From NCBI GenBank assembly GCA_050179685.1, contig JBFXEW010000002.1, positions 124,001 to 188,000 on the forward strand: a stretch of 64,000 nucleotides of DNA, given 5' to 3'. Of this stretch, positions 28,410 to 36,074 are shown piece after piece; within the stretch, counting starts at the first letter, position 1; every line of letters starts with the position of its first letter. Below the pieces are notes generated by a model, which had not been told where the DNA came from, did no database searches, and saw only the letters and a program-made list of their open reading frames with translations. The DNA is from GWE2-40-63 sp050179685. Its GTDB lineage: Bacteria > Bacteroidota > Bacteroidia > Bacteroidales > SZUA-534. Made by a program: the position numbers and the translations under genes.

Positions 28410-28437
28410 GAAGCCCGGTCCGCCGGGCTTTTTTTTA
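28410..28437 (+). terminator. intrinsic terminator of the DUF5689 lipoprotein gene
   Basis: Perfect AAGCCCGG/CCGGGCTT stem (28411-28430) with a 4-nt loop, followed by eight T. It is the last recognisable regulatory site before the first repeat block. Confidence 0.92.
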
Positions 28438-28438
28438 T

Positions 28439-28729
28439 AAACCAGATTTCTATTGAGGTTTAATGTCCCTTAATTTCTTAATGGTTCAAAAACAACTAAG
28501 CACTAAAAAAGTTAAGTCGTTTCACCACTCAGGCGCAGGAGTCTTAATTACTTAATGGTTTAAAAATAGAACGCTCCTACCTGCAGTAGGCAGGGATGAC
28601 GCAGATTCAGTTTCACGGAAACGCTGATTTACACTGATTTCCTTCTGCCTCTTAATTCCTTACTTCGTTCTCTGTTCTTCTTTAGTCTAGCGTCTAAAGT
28701 CTAAAATCTAACTGTCTTAAGTCTAGGAT
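28439..28729. repeat. non-coding repeat block 1
   Basis: No credible gene. It holds TTAATT/CTTAATGG words, one copy of the ~85-bp dispersed element (28569-28653) and a tail of degenerate TCTAA heptamers running up to the first kdsB stop codon. The same order of pieces recurs immediately before the second kdsB copy, at 34.07-34.22 kb. Confidence 0.8.
28569..28653. repeat. dispersed ~85-bp element, copy 1 (long form)
   Basis: Begins GAACGCT, then a 19-bp module with two alternative hairpins (CCTAC/GTAGG or CCTGC/GCAGG), then GATGACGC, GTTTC-ACG-GAAAC and GATTTACACTGATTT. Further long-form copies start at 29659, 33584 and 34071; short-form copies lacking the 19-bp module start at 35250 and 36010. 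Confidence 0.85.
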
Positions 28730-29479
28730 CTAAATGCTGTCCTTTTTCCTCACCGCCTCCAGATCCTCCGGAGTATCCACACTCAGCCCCTCAATTTGGG
28801 TTATGGCCGTATGGATGGAAAAACCATGCTCAAGCCAGCGCAACTGTTCCAGCGATTCAGCAACTTCCAGGCTACTTTTCTCGAGACGGCAAAGTTCAAG
28901 CAGCGTGGTTTTGCGGTAGCCATACATGCCAATATGATGATAAAAAACTGCCTGCTCCAGCCACTGTTCCGGTTCAGCACCACGCACAAAGGGAATGCAG
29001 CTACGCGAAAAATATAGGGCTTTCCCGTTTTTGTCGATGGTAACCTTTACCTTATTGGGATTAAGCAGGTATCCGGTATCGCTGATGGGTTTAACCAGCG
29101 TGGCTACATTAGTTTCCTCCTTATCAAAAAGCCGGTTTAACTGCCTGATTTGTTCCGGATCGATAAAGGGCTCATCGCCCTGAATGTTAATGACCACATC
29201 AGCCCGAATACTATATTCCTGTTCCACTTTTCCAATGGCTTCGGCGCAACGGTCGGTTCCGCTTGGATGATTTTCTGCCGTCATTACCACCTTACCACCA
29301 AAGGCAGTAACTGCCTGGTAAATGCGCTCATCGTCGGTAGCCACGCACACCACATCCAAAGCCTGGGTGGCCCGTTCGTAAACATGCTGAATCATGGGTT
29401 TGCCGTGAATAACAGCCAGGGGTTTACCCGGAAAGCGGGATGATGCGTAACGCGCAGGAATAATGCCAACAGTTGTCAT
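28730..29479 (-). CDS. kdsB: 3-deoxy-manno-octulosonate cytidylyltransferase, copy 1
   Basis: A 249-residue CMP-Kdo synthetase that activates Kdo for lipid A-core assembly. Visible motifs are the nucleotide-binding GIIPARYASSRFPGKPL near the N-terminus, GGKVVMTAENHPSGTDR, VVINIQGDEPF and HHIGMYGYR. The ATG at 29477-29479 is preferred; the upstream in-frame ATG at 29506 lies just ahead of, and would be read through, the TACTTTTG promoter box. This gene is repeated with its promoter at 34220-34969 in an 849-bp block that appears identical; the only protein change is the last residue (I here, K there), which falls outside the block. Two kdsB copies so close together are unusual, since one suffices. 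Confidence 0.95.
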   Translation of the reverse strand: MTTVGIIPARYASSRFPGKPLAVIHGKPMIQHVYERATQALDVVCVATDDERIYQAVTAFGGKVVMTAENHPSGTDRCAEAIGKVEQEYSIRADVVINIQGDEPFIDPEQIRQLNRLFDKEETNVATLVKPISDTGYLLNPNKVKVTIDKNGKALYFSRSCIPFVRGAEPEQWLEQAVFYHHIGMYGYRKTTLLELCRLEKSSLEVAESLEQLRWLEHGFSIHTAITQIEGLSVDTPEDLEAVRKKDSI

Positions 29480-29583
29480 GAAAGGTTTTTTTGCAAAAGT
29501 AAACATATTTTTCGGTTTGCGTTGGGGGCACCTCCGAATCCAAACTTTTTCATTGCAAGGCTTCTGACAATCATCTATTTCAC
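28735..29583. repeat. 849-bp direct repeat carrying kdsB and its promoter, left copy
   Basis: Matches 34225-35073 at a constant offset of 5490 bp with no difference that I can find by eye, in coding and non-coding parts alike. The matching region ends 28 bp inside the flanking repeat material upstream of the gene and 2 codons before the stop. Both copies are in the same orientation. Confidence 0.9.
29494..29501 (-). promoter_or_regulatory. -7 promoter box of kdsB copy 1
   Basis: Minus-strand TACTTTTG matches TAnnTTTG and ends 15 bp before the chosen ATG. No TTG at the -33 distance. The identical box is at 34984-34991 before copy 2, so both copies are probably expressed alike. Confidence 0.5.
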
Positions 29584-29658
29584 CGCAAAGACGCTACGAC
29601 ACAAGTCAATGTTGCAACAATTCCCCCGCCCTTAATTTTTTAATGGTTAAAAAAAATA

Positions 29659-29743
29659 GAACGCTTCTACCTGCAGTAGGCAGGGATGACGCAGATTCCG
29701 TTTCACGGAAACGCTGATATACACTAATTTCTTTCTGCCTCTA
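29659..29743. repeat. dispersed ~85-bp element, copy 2 (long form)
   Basis: Long form with the 19-bp double-hairpin module, differing from copy 1 by a handful of substitutions (for example GCTTCTACC for GCTCCTACC and GATATACACTAAT for GATTTACACTGAT). Confidence 0.85.
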
Positions 29744-29975
29744 GGTTCCTTACTTTGTACTTCGTTCTCCGTTCTTCTTTAGTCCAGCGTCTTAAGTCTA
29801 ATATATAGTGTCTAAAGTCTAACTTACAGCCATTCCTTAATGTTCCTTAATTTCTTAATGTTTCAAAAAACACAAAACATTAAGGAGTTAAGTTTAGTTA
29901 AGCTGTTTTCACCGCTAAGACGCAGTAAACATTCCCTCTCACCGCAAAGGCGCTAAGTCGCAAAATAAACAAAAG

Positions 29976-30010
29976 TATGCATATCTGCATTTAGAATGCA
30001 AAATTGCATA
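29976..30010. repeat. 35-nt nested hairpin, copy 1
   Basis: TATGCA ... TGCATA outer arms and TGCATT ... AATGCA inner arms around a TAG loop, with a 4x4 internal loop. Further copies are at 33375-33409 (identical) and 33860-33894 (one change in the inner arm). The surrounding ~140 bp are also conserved between the three sites. Confidence 0.8.
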
Positions 30011-30161
30011 AAACAAAACCCCCTGTGTCTCTGGTCTTTTGTCTTGAGTCTAAACTCAAATGGTCTAACTTCCAGCAATTCCTTAATTTATTAATGGTTA
30101 AAAATTATCTGAACGACAACGCCCTCACGGTCCGTTGTAGACCTTCCTGAAGTAATGGCAG

Positions 30162-31364
30162 TTAACCTTTAACAGAAAGGCACTTTTTAGTTCGGGAGAC
30201 AATCCGGCTGCAGGCTTTTCCATCGCCGTAAGGATTATTGGCTTTGGCCATTTGCTGGTAATAAACATCATTATCAAGTAGGGTCGATACTTCTTTAATA
30301 ATAAGAGATTCATCGGTACCCACCAGTCGAACCGTACCCGCTTCCAAAGCTTCGGGGCGTTCTGTGGTATCGCGCATCACCAATACGGGCTTGCCCAGTC
30401 CCGGAGCTTCTTCCTGAATTCCACCACTATCTGTAAGAACCAAATAAGAGGCGTGCATCAGGTAAACAAAAGGAAGGTAATCGAGGGGTTCAATAAAATA
30501 AATGTTCGGATGGGCAAGTACCTTTTGTTGCTCAATGGTCCCAAAAACCTCCTGAACAGCCTTTCGAACGTTGGGATTTAAGTGCATCGGGTAAACAAAG
30601 TCCACATCCGGATATTTTTCGGCCAAAGCCTTAATGGCCTGGCAGATATTTAGAAATCCCCGTCCAAAATTTTCGCGTCGGTGGCCGGTTATTAGTACCA
30701 ATTTCCGTTCGTTTGTAAGCCATAAATTGCAGACGTCGGTATGAATGCCTTCGGTATTTAGGCGTGTTAGTATAAGTTCTTTTATATCCGGGGTTGTTTT
30801 TATTTTGTCAATTACCCAATACAAGGCATCGATTACGGTGTTTCCGGTTACAAAAATGTCGGATGGATTCACATTTTCGTTTAAGAGGTTGGTCCGCGCC
30901 AGTTCGGTAGGAGCAAAGTGATAGGTAGTGATGCGACCTGTAATCTGGCGGTTCATTTCTTCGGGCCAGGGACTGTAAATATTATGGGTACGTAAACCAC
31001 TCTCCACATGAGCCACCGGAATCTGCTGGTAAAAAGCGGCCAAAGCTGTAGCCGTGGATGTTGTGGTGTCGCCATGAACAAAAACCACATCGGGTTTTTC
31101 TTTCGAGAGCACTTGACGCATTCCCAGGAGCACACGAGAAGTAATATCGTACAAATCCTGACCTGCCTGCATCAGGTTTAAATCGTATTCCGGTTGAATT
31201 TCAAAAAGATGTAATACCTGATCGAGCATCTCGCGGTGCTGGGCGGTAACACAAACTACAGTTTCAAAAGAATCGGTTTCGTTCTTAAATGCCTGCACCA
31301 GGGGTGCCATCTTTATTGCCTCAGGCCGGGTTCCAAATACAAGTAATATTTTTTTCTTTTCCAC
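30162..31364 (-). CDS. wecB: UDP-N-acetylglucosamine 2-epimerase, non-hydrolysing
   Basis: A 400-residue GT-B-fold epimerase interconverting UDP-GlcNAc and UDP-ManNAc. The N-terminus LLVFGTRPEAIKMAPLV, VHGDTTTS, HVESGLRTHN, TGHRRENFGRG and TDSGGIQEEAPGLGKPVL are all diagnostic of the WecB/MnaA branch rather than the hydrolysing NeuC/LegG branch. It acts with the dehydrogenase upstream (wecC) to make UDP-ManNAcA. The two are separated by a GxxExxY gene and short repeats. No good promoter is evident directly upstream. Confidence 0.95.
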   Translation of the reverse strand: MEKKKILLVFGTRPEAIKMAPLVQAFKNETDSFETVVCVTAQHREMLDQVLHLFEIQPEYDLNLMQAGQDLYDITSRVLLGMRQVLSKEKPDVVFVHGDTTTSTATALAAFYQQIPVAHVESGLRTHNIYSPWPEEMNRQITGRITTYHFAPTELARTNLLNENVNPSDIFVTGNTVIDALYWVIDKIKTTPDIKELILTRLNTEGIHTDVCNLWLTNERKLVLITGHRRENFGRGFLNICQAIKALAEKYPDVDFVYPMHLNPNVRKAVQEVFGTIEQQKVLAHPNIYFIEPLDYLPFVYLMHASYLVLTDSGGIQEEAPGLGKPVLVMRDTTERPEALEAGTVRLVGTDESLIIKEVSTLLDNDVYYQQMAKANNPYGDGKACSRIVSRTKKCLSVKG

Positions 31365-31415
31365 AATTATAAAATTCTTGTTGCCACTAATATTCCTGTT
31401 AATTCATTACTTTTC

Positions 31416-31451
31416 TTAATAAACATAACTTTTATAGTCAGGTTTTTCGTA
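31416..31451 (-). pseudogene. possible 3'-end remnant of a GxxExxY gene
   Basis: Read on the minus strand this encodes YEKPDYKSYVY then a stop. It resembles the end of the intact GxxExxY protein at 31550 (GKEKLEYKRFVY then stop), and the last 24 nt match it at about 20 positions. It sits between wecB and the intact gene, separated by short GTGNNAATT-type repeats. The piece is short, so chance resemblance is not excluded. Confidence 0.4.
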
Positions 31452-31469
31452 CAGTTGATTTTTATTTTT

Positions 31470-31549
31470 TGCCACTAATGTACACGAATTGTCACGAAAG
31501 TCTACTAATTATTTATTCGTGTTTTATTTGTGTTAATTCGTGGCTTGTC
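31470..31549. repeat. short ATTCGTG/ATTTGTG repeats beside GxxExxY gene 1
   Basis: Degenerate units such as ATTCGTG, ATTTGTG, TAATTCGTGG and their complements (CACGAATT, CACGAAAG), ending at the GxxExxY stop codon. The same word family flanks the second GxxExxY gene at 59.2-59.8 kb. Confidence 0.7.
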
Positions 31550-31924
31550 TTAATAAACAAACCGTTTATACTCTAATTTTTCTTTGCCAAAATTTATCAA
31601 TAACCCAACCTTTCGTTCTGTGGCTTTTAAATAATTTAAAATCTGGGCAAAATCTTCTGAACAAAATTCTTTTGCTGCTTTAAGCTCCACAAGAATTTCA
31701 TCAAAACATAGAAAGTCTGCTCTATAGCCCCTATCAAGCCTGATGTCCTTATAGTAAACTTCTATTTCATATTCTCGTTTAAAAGGAATGCCCCGCTCTT
31801 CGAATTCAATCGCCAAAGATTCCTGATAGACAGCCTCTAAAAATCCATATCCCAATTCATTATACACTTCCATGGCAGCACCAATAATACCATAAACCTC
31901 TTCTTTATATAATAAATCCACCAT
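31550..31924 (-). CDS. GxxExxY protein, PD-(D/E)XK nuclease fold, copy 1
   Basis: A 124-residue protein of the PDDEXK_3/GxxExxY family. The name-giving motif is in GYGFLEAVY, and the nuclease-fold core is ADFLCFDEILVELKA, with D in the second strand and ExK in the third. Function is unknown; the fold suggests a nuclease, but no activity is established for the family as far as I know. It interrupts the wecC-wecB pair, 39 bp after wecC, and is bordered by ATTCGTG-type repeats. A second, diverged family member (59356-59772) interrupts the nonulosonate genes. Confidence 0.88.
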   Translation of the reverse strand: MVDLLYKEEVYGIIGAAMEVYNELGYGFLEAVYQESLAIEFEERGIPFKREYEIEVYYKDIRLDRGYRADFLCFDEILVELKAAKEFCSEDFAQILNYLKATERKVGLLINFGKEKLEYKRFVY

Positions 31925-31963
31925 TTTCTATATTCCAGATTTATTGTGAATCTCAGTGACTAA

Positions 31964-33178
31964 CTATCTTTTAAACGTTCCACAAAAATCAAGAATAATT
32001 TTATTTTCATCATAGGTCAGTTGCTGAAACTCTTTGTGGTTAACCAAAAAAGCTACAATATCGGCTTGTTCATAAGCTTCGAGGTATGGGGTTAATTTAA
32101 ATACCTGGTGGCTTTCGATGTTTGGCTCCACTATATACATGGCTTCGTCGTTTACCGACTGCATTACTTTTTGGGCAATATATTTTGCCGGCGATTCCCT
32201 TAAATCATCGATGTTGGGTTTAAAAGCCAGTCCCATGATGGCAACTTTTGGCGGCCTTCCTTTTTCCAGACGGAATTTCAACATCTCGTTCTGAATTTTT
32301 TCGGCACTCCAAAAAGCCTTGTAATTATTAATTTCGCGGGCCTTGCCAATTAAGCGCGATTCCATGGGATAATCCGATACAATAAACCAGGGATCTACCG
32401 CAATACAGTGCCCGCCAACGCCACAGCCCGGTTGTAAAATGTTTACCCTCGGGTGTTTGTTGGCCAATTCAATCAATTCCCAAACATTAATGCCGGCCTT
32501 ATCACAAATCAGCGACAACTCGTTGGCAAATGCTATCTGCACGTCGCGCGATGCATTTTCAGTGAGCTTGCACATCTCTGCTGTACGGGCATTGGTTTTA
32601 TGAAGTTTTCCTTCAACAAAAGTCTGGTAAAAACTGCATGCGGCTTCGGTCGATTGGGCATCAATACCCCCGATAACCCGGTCGTTATACACCAGTTCGT
32701 GAATGACATTGCCGGGCAATACCCGTTCGGGACAATAGGCAATAGCTATTTGCCCACGAAGTTCGGGCCTTTGCTGAAATATCATTTGTGCCATTTTTTC
32801 GGTGGTTCCTACCGGCGAAGTAGATTCAATAATATACAAATCGCCTTTTTTAAGCAGGGGAATAATTTTCTCGGTAGCGCTGCTAACAAATGAGATATCG
32901 GGTTCGTGATCGCCTTTAAAAGGAGTGGGAACAACTACCAGGTAAACCTGACTGTTTTCCGGCTCAGTGGCTGCCCTAAGGTTGAGATTGTTAACCGCTT
33001 GTTTAACCAGGGTTTCAAGTCCCGGTTCAATAAAGTGAATGGCTCCCCGGTTAATGGTGTCCACCACTTTTTGGTTAATATCCACGCCAAGTACTTTTAT
33101 TCCTTTGCTGGCTACCAGGGTAGCCGTTGGTAATCCTATATAACCCAATCCTAAAAAACAAACCTGTTGATATAACAT
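31964..33178 (-). CDS. wecC: UDP-N-acetyl-D-mannosaminuronate dehydrogenase
   Basis: A 404-residue nucleotide-sugar dehydrogenase oxidising UDP-ManNAc at C6 with two NAD. The Rossmann start FLGLGYIGLPTATLVA, the STSPVGTT segment, the ALIDE-like central helix and the catalytic cysteine in CGVGGHCIAVDPWF are present. WecB lies next in the transcript, so the pair makes UDP-ManNAcA for the surface polysaccharide. Family members oxidise several UDP sugars; WecC is chosen because of the wecB partner and sequence feel. Upstream lies repeat block 3, with no clear promoter. Confidence 0.92.
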   Translation of the reverse strand: MLYQQVCFLGLGYIGLPTATLVASKGIKVLGVDINQKVVDTINRGAIHFIEPGLETLVKQAVNNLNLRAATEPENSQVYLVVVPTPFKGDHEPDISFVSSATEKIIPLLKKGDLYIIESTSPVGTTEKMAQMIFQQRPELRGQIAIAYCPERVLPGNVIHELVYNDRVIGGIDAQSTEAACSFYQTFVEGKLHKTNARTAEMCKLTENASRDVQIAFANELSLICDKAGINVWELIELANKHPRVNILQPGCGVGGHCIAVDPWFIVSDYPMESRLIGKAREINNYKAFWSAEKIQNEMLKFRLEKGRPPKVAIMGLAFKPNIDDLRESPAKYIAQKVMQSVNDEAMYIVEPNIESHQVFKLTPYLEAYEQADIVAFLVNHKEFQQLTYDENKIILDFCGTFKR

Positions 33179-33583
33179 ATTAAAATACTTTTTATAGTTT
33201 ACATTGACTTTTGTATTTCTCTATTTATTGTTACGCTAATTGCTCATAACTGACTTTCTCTGACTTGTTGCCGTTCTCCCGTCTTTCGTCTTCCGCTTGT
33301 GTCCTTTTAACCGCTAAGGCGCAGTAAACATTCTCTCTCACCGCAAAGGCGCTAAGTCGCAAAATAAACAAAAGTATGCATATCTGCATTTAGAATGCAA
33401 AATTGCATAAAACAAAACCCCCTGTGTCTCTGGTCTTTTGTCTTGAGTCTGGCATCTTGTATCTTAAAAACTTTAGTCACTCCATTTACTTTAGTTACTT
33501 AATTTAATCTTTGTGCCTTCGTGGCAAGAAAAATGGTTACCGTCAAAGGCTTAACTCCCTTAATACCTATTGGTTCAAAAATA

Positions 33584-33668
33584 GAACGCTCCTACCTGCA
33601 GTAGGCAGGGATGACGCAGGTTCCGTTTCACGGAAACGCTGATTTACACTGATTTTTTTCTGCCTCTT
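33584..33668. repeat. dispersed ~85-bp element, copy 3 (long form)
   Basis: Long form with the 19-bp module, inside the left unit of the 485-bp tandem duplication. Confidence 0.85.
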
Positions 33669-34070
33669 GGTTCTCCATTCTTCTTTAGTCCAGCGCCTTA
33701 AGTCTAAATTCCAGCCATTCCTTAATGTTCCTTAATTTCTTAATGTTTCAAAAACACAAACCATTAAGGAGTTAAGTTTTGTTAAGGCGTTTTCACCGCT
33801 AAGGCGCAGTAAACATTCTCTCTCACCGCTAAGACGCTAAGTCGCAAAATAAACAAAAGTATGCATATCTGCACTTAGAATGCAAAATTGCATAAAACAA
33901 AACCCCCTGTGTCTCTGGTCTTTTGTTTTGAGTCTGGCATCTTGTATCTTAAAAACTTTAGTCACTCCATTTACTTTAGTCACTTAATTTAATCTTTGAG
34001 CCTTCGTGGCAGGAAAAAATGGCTACCGTCAAAGGCTAAATTCCCTTAATTTTTTAATGGTTTAAAAATA

Positions 34071-34155
34071 GAACGCTCCTACCTGCAGTAGGCAGGGATG
34101 ACGCAGATTCAGTTTCACGGAAACGCTGATTTACACTGATTTCCTTCTGCCTCTT
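34071..34155. repeat. dispersed ~85-bp element, copy 4 (long form)
   Basis: Long form, almost the same as copy 1. Like copy 1 it is followed by TTCTGCCTCTT, TTCCTTACTTCGTTCTCTG, TCTAA heptamers and then a kdsB gene, so the homology between the two kdsB neighbourhoods extends about 150 bp beyond the identical block, with indels. Confidence 0.85.
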
Positions 34156-34219
34156 GGTTCCTTACTTCGTTCTCTGTTCTCCTTTAGCGTCTAAAATCTA
34201 ACTGTCTTAAATCTAGAAT

Positions 34220-34969
34220 CTACTTGCTGTCCTTTTTCCTCACCGCCTCCAGATCCTCCGGAGTATCCACACTCAGCCCCTCAATTTGGGTTATGGCCGT
34301 ATGGATGGAAAAACCATGCTCAAGCCAGCGCAACTGTTCCAGCGATTCAGCAACTTCCAGGCTACTTTTCTCGAGACGGCAAAGTTCAAGCAGCGTGGTT
34401 TTGCGGTAGCCATACATGCCAATATGATGATAAAAAACTGCCTGCTCCAGCCACTGTTCCGGTTCAGCACCACGCACAAAGGGAATGCAGCTACGCGAAA
34501 AATATAGGGCTTTCCCGTTTTTGTCGATGGTAACCTTTACCTTATTGGGATTAAGCAGGTATCCGGTATCGCTGATGGGTTTAACCAGCGTGGCTACATT
34601 AGTTTCCTCCTTATCAAAAAGCCGGTTTAACTGCCTGATTTGTTCCGGATCGATAAAGGGCTCATCGCCCTGAATGTTAATGACCACATCAGCCCGAATA
34701 CTATATTCCTGTTCCACTTTTCCAATGGCTTCGGCGCAACGGTCGGTTCCGCTTGGATGATTTTCTGCCGTCATTACCACCTTACCACCAAAGGCAGTAA
34801 CTGCCTGGTAAATGCGCTCATCGTCGGTAGCCACGCACACCACATCCAAAGCCTGGGTGGCCCGTTCGTAAACATGCTGAATCATGGGTTTGCCGTGAAT
34901 AACAGCCAGGGGTTTACCCGGAAAGCGGGATGATGCGTAACGCGCAGGAATAATGCCAACAGTTGTCAT
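34220..34969 (-). CDS. kdsB: 3-deoxy-manno-octulosonate cytidylyltransferase, copy 2
   Basis: Encodes the same 249-residue CMP-Kdo synthetase as copy 1 except for the last residue, K instead of I, because the identical block stops two codons before the end and the neighbouring repeat supplies the final codon and stop. All motifs (GIIPARYASSRFPGKPL, NIQGDEPF, HHIGMYGYR) are intact and the promoter box is copied too (34984-34991), so both copies should be active. It precedes wecC in the transcription direction across repeat block 3. Confidence 0.95.
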   Translation of the reverse strand: MTTVGIIPARYASSRFPGKPLAVIHGKPMIQHVYERATQALDVVCVATDDERIYQAVTAFGGKVVMTAENHPSGTDRCAEAIGKVEQEYSIRADVVINIQGDEPFIDPEQIRQLNRLFDKEETNVATLVKPISDTGYLLNPNKVKVTIDKNGKALYFSRSCIPFVRGAEPEQWLEQAVFYHHIGMYGYRKTTLLELCRLEKSSLEVAESLEQLRWLEHGFSIHTAITQIEGLSVDTPEDLEAVRKKDSK

Positions 34970-35073
34970 GAAAGGTTTTTTTGCAAAAGTAAACATATTT
35001 TTCGGTTTGCGTTGGGGGCACCTCCGAATCCAAACTTTTTCATTGCAAGGCTTCTGACAATCATCTATTTCAC
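34225..35073. repeat. 849-bp direct repeat carrying kdsB and its promoter, right copy
   Basis: Right partner of 28735-29583, same orientation, offset 5490 bp. The pair brackets wecB, a GxxExxY gene and wecC. Confidence 0.9.
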
Positions 35074-35249
35074 ATCAAAGGCGCTAAGTCGCAAAATAAA
35101 CAAGTGTAGCAACCTTGCCACCAAGTCACTAAATCACAAAGAAAACACCAAGCTGGTTCGTGGTTCTTTGAGCCTTGGTGCCTTCGTGGCAGAAAAAAAG
35201 CTTTCCACCAAAAACTTAACTTCCCTTAATACCTATTGATTCAAAAATA

Positions 35250-35314
35250 GAACGCTGATAACGCTGATTCCGCTTCACGGAAGCGCTGATTTACACTGAT
35301 TTCTTTCTGCTTCT
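35250..35314. repeat. dispersed element, copy 5 (short form)
   Basis: GAACGCTGATAACGCTGATTC joined directly to the CGCTTCACGGAAGCG hairpin (CGCTTC/GAAGCG); the 19-bp module of the long form is absent. Written in pieces: GAACGCT + GATAACGCT + GATTC. Confidence 0.8.
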
Positions 35315-35590
35315 TGGTTCTCCGTTCTTCTTTAGTCCAGCGTCTTAGGTCTAACATCTAGAGTCTAAATTCTAACAATCTAACCTCCAGTAACCAGCAA
35401 ACAGGCCTAGGTTCAACAATTGCGCCCCTGCGTCTTTGCGGTCTAATTTCTAACCTCCAGAAACCAGCAACCAGCCTTCATTTGACAATGAGTGAAAAGT
35501 GAATAGTGAAAAATTAAAAGTTAACAGTTTGTGGATCTTTGAGTCTTCGTGCCTTCGTGGCAAAAAAATAGTTACCACCAAAGGCTTAAC

Positions 35591-35784
35591 TTCCCTTAAT
35601 ACCTTTAAGTATATCTGAAACGACGAAGTCCTCACGGTACGTAATTAAAAAAACTTCTCTATCCACGAATTTTCACTAATTTTCACTAATAACATTTTCT
35701 ACAGCAGGTGTTCTCAGAACAATCAGCGTACCTTTTCATCTTCCGTAATCCGTTTTCCATACTCCGTGTTCCGGTTTCCGTGCT
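35591..35784. repeat. ~194-bp direct repeat, left copy
   Basis: From TTCCCTTAATACC to CCGGTTTCCGTGCT. By eye it differs from 63484-63676 by two substitutions and one single-base indel. It contains CGACGAAGTCCTCACGGTACG, two or three CACGAATTTT/CACTAATTTT units and a TTCCGTAATCCG tract. Confidence 0.88.
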
Positions 35785-36009
35785 TCGTATGCCTTTGTGT
35801 CTTTAGTCTAAAGTCTAACGCCTAATAGTCTGTTATCCTGTGATTCTGTGATTCAGAACAAGAGACCAGCAACCAGCAACCAGTTTCTGTCTTTCGTCTT
35901 AAGTCTAATGTCTAACATCTAGTGTCCAAAATCTAAATTCCAGTTCATTTCCTTTCTATCGACAGACAAGCGTCTAAAGTCTGTACCGTTTTTAATGGCT
36001 CAATAAAAT

Positions 36010-36074
36010 GAACGCTGATGACGCTGATTCCGTTTCACGGAAGCGCTGATTTACACTGATTTCTTTCTGCCTCT
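36010..36074. repeat. dispersed element, copy 6 (short form)
   Basis: GAACGCTGATGACGCTGATT followed by CCGTTTCACGGAAGCGCTG; no 19-bp module. Comparison with the long forms shows the module sits exactly between GAACGCT and GATGACGC. Confidence 0.8.

Larger units (their letters stand above)
29507..30161. repeat. non-coding repeat block 2
   Basis: Between kdsB copy 1 and wecB. In order: the end of the 849-bp duplication, a CCGCAAAGACGCTA stretch, an ~85-bp element (29659-29743), TCTAA heptamers, a long imperfect hairpin made of CTTAATGTTT with AAACATTAAG (about 29838-29893), the CCGCTAAGACGC words, and a nested hairpin (29976-30010). The last 60 bp contain ACAACG/CGTTGT around CCCTCACGGTC, a variant of a motif also seen at 35.6 and 63.5 kb. 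No gene is supported. Confidence 0.8.
33179..34219. repeat. non-coding repeat block 3 with a ~485-bp tandem duplication
   Basis: About 1 kb without a credible gene between wecC and kdsB copy 2. A unit starting at about 33311 (CCGCTAAGGCGCAGTAAAC) repeats at about 33795, roughly 380 bp of each unit being closely similar. Each unit carries the nested hairpin, a CTTGAGTCTGGCATCTTG stretch, the CCTTCGTGGCA word and an ~85-bp element. The right unit runs into the 5' flank of kdsB copy 2. The same front part is present once in block 2. Confidence 0.85.

Noticed and set aside
30162..31364. wecB as the missing LegG/NeuC hydrolase
   Set aside because: Its motifs (GTRPEAIKMAP, HRRENFG, length 400) are those of non-hydrolysing epimerases, and wecC stands beside it.
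28735..35073. kdsB duplication as a pure assembly artefact
   Set aside because: The two copies have different unique neighbours on both sides, different final codons and separately diverged outer repeats, which a simple artefact would not produce. It still deserves long-read confirmation.
35450..35635. Small reading frames in repeat blocks (also at 35012-35239, 63578-63766 and 63600-63833)
   Set aside because: They consist of repeat words, differ between repeat copies, and lack promoters or recognisable products.
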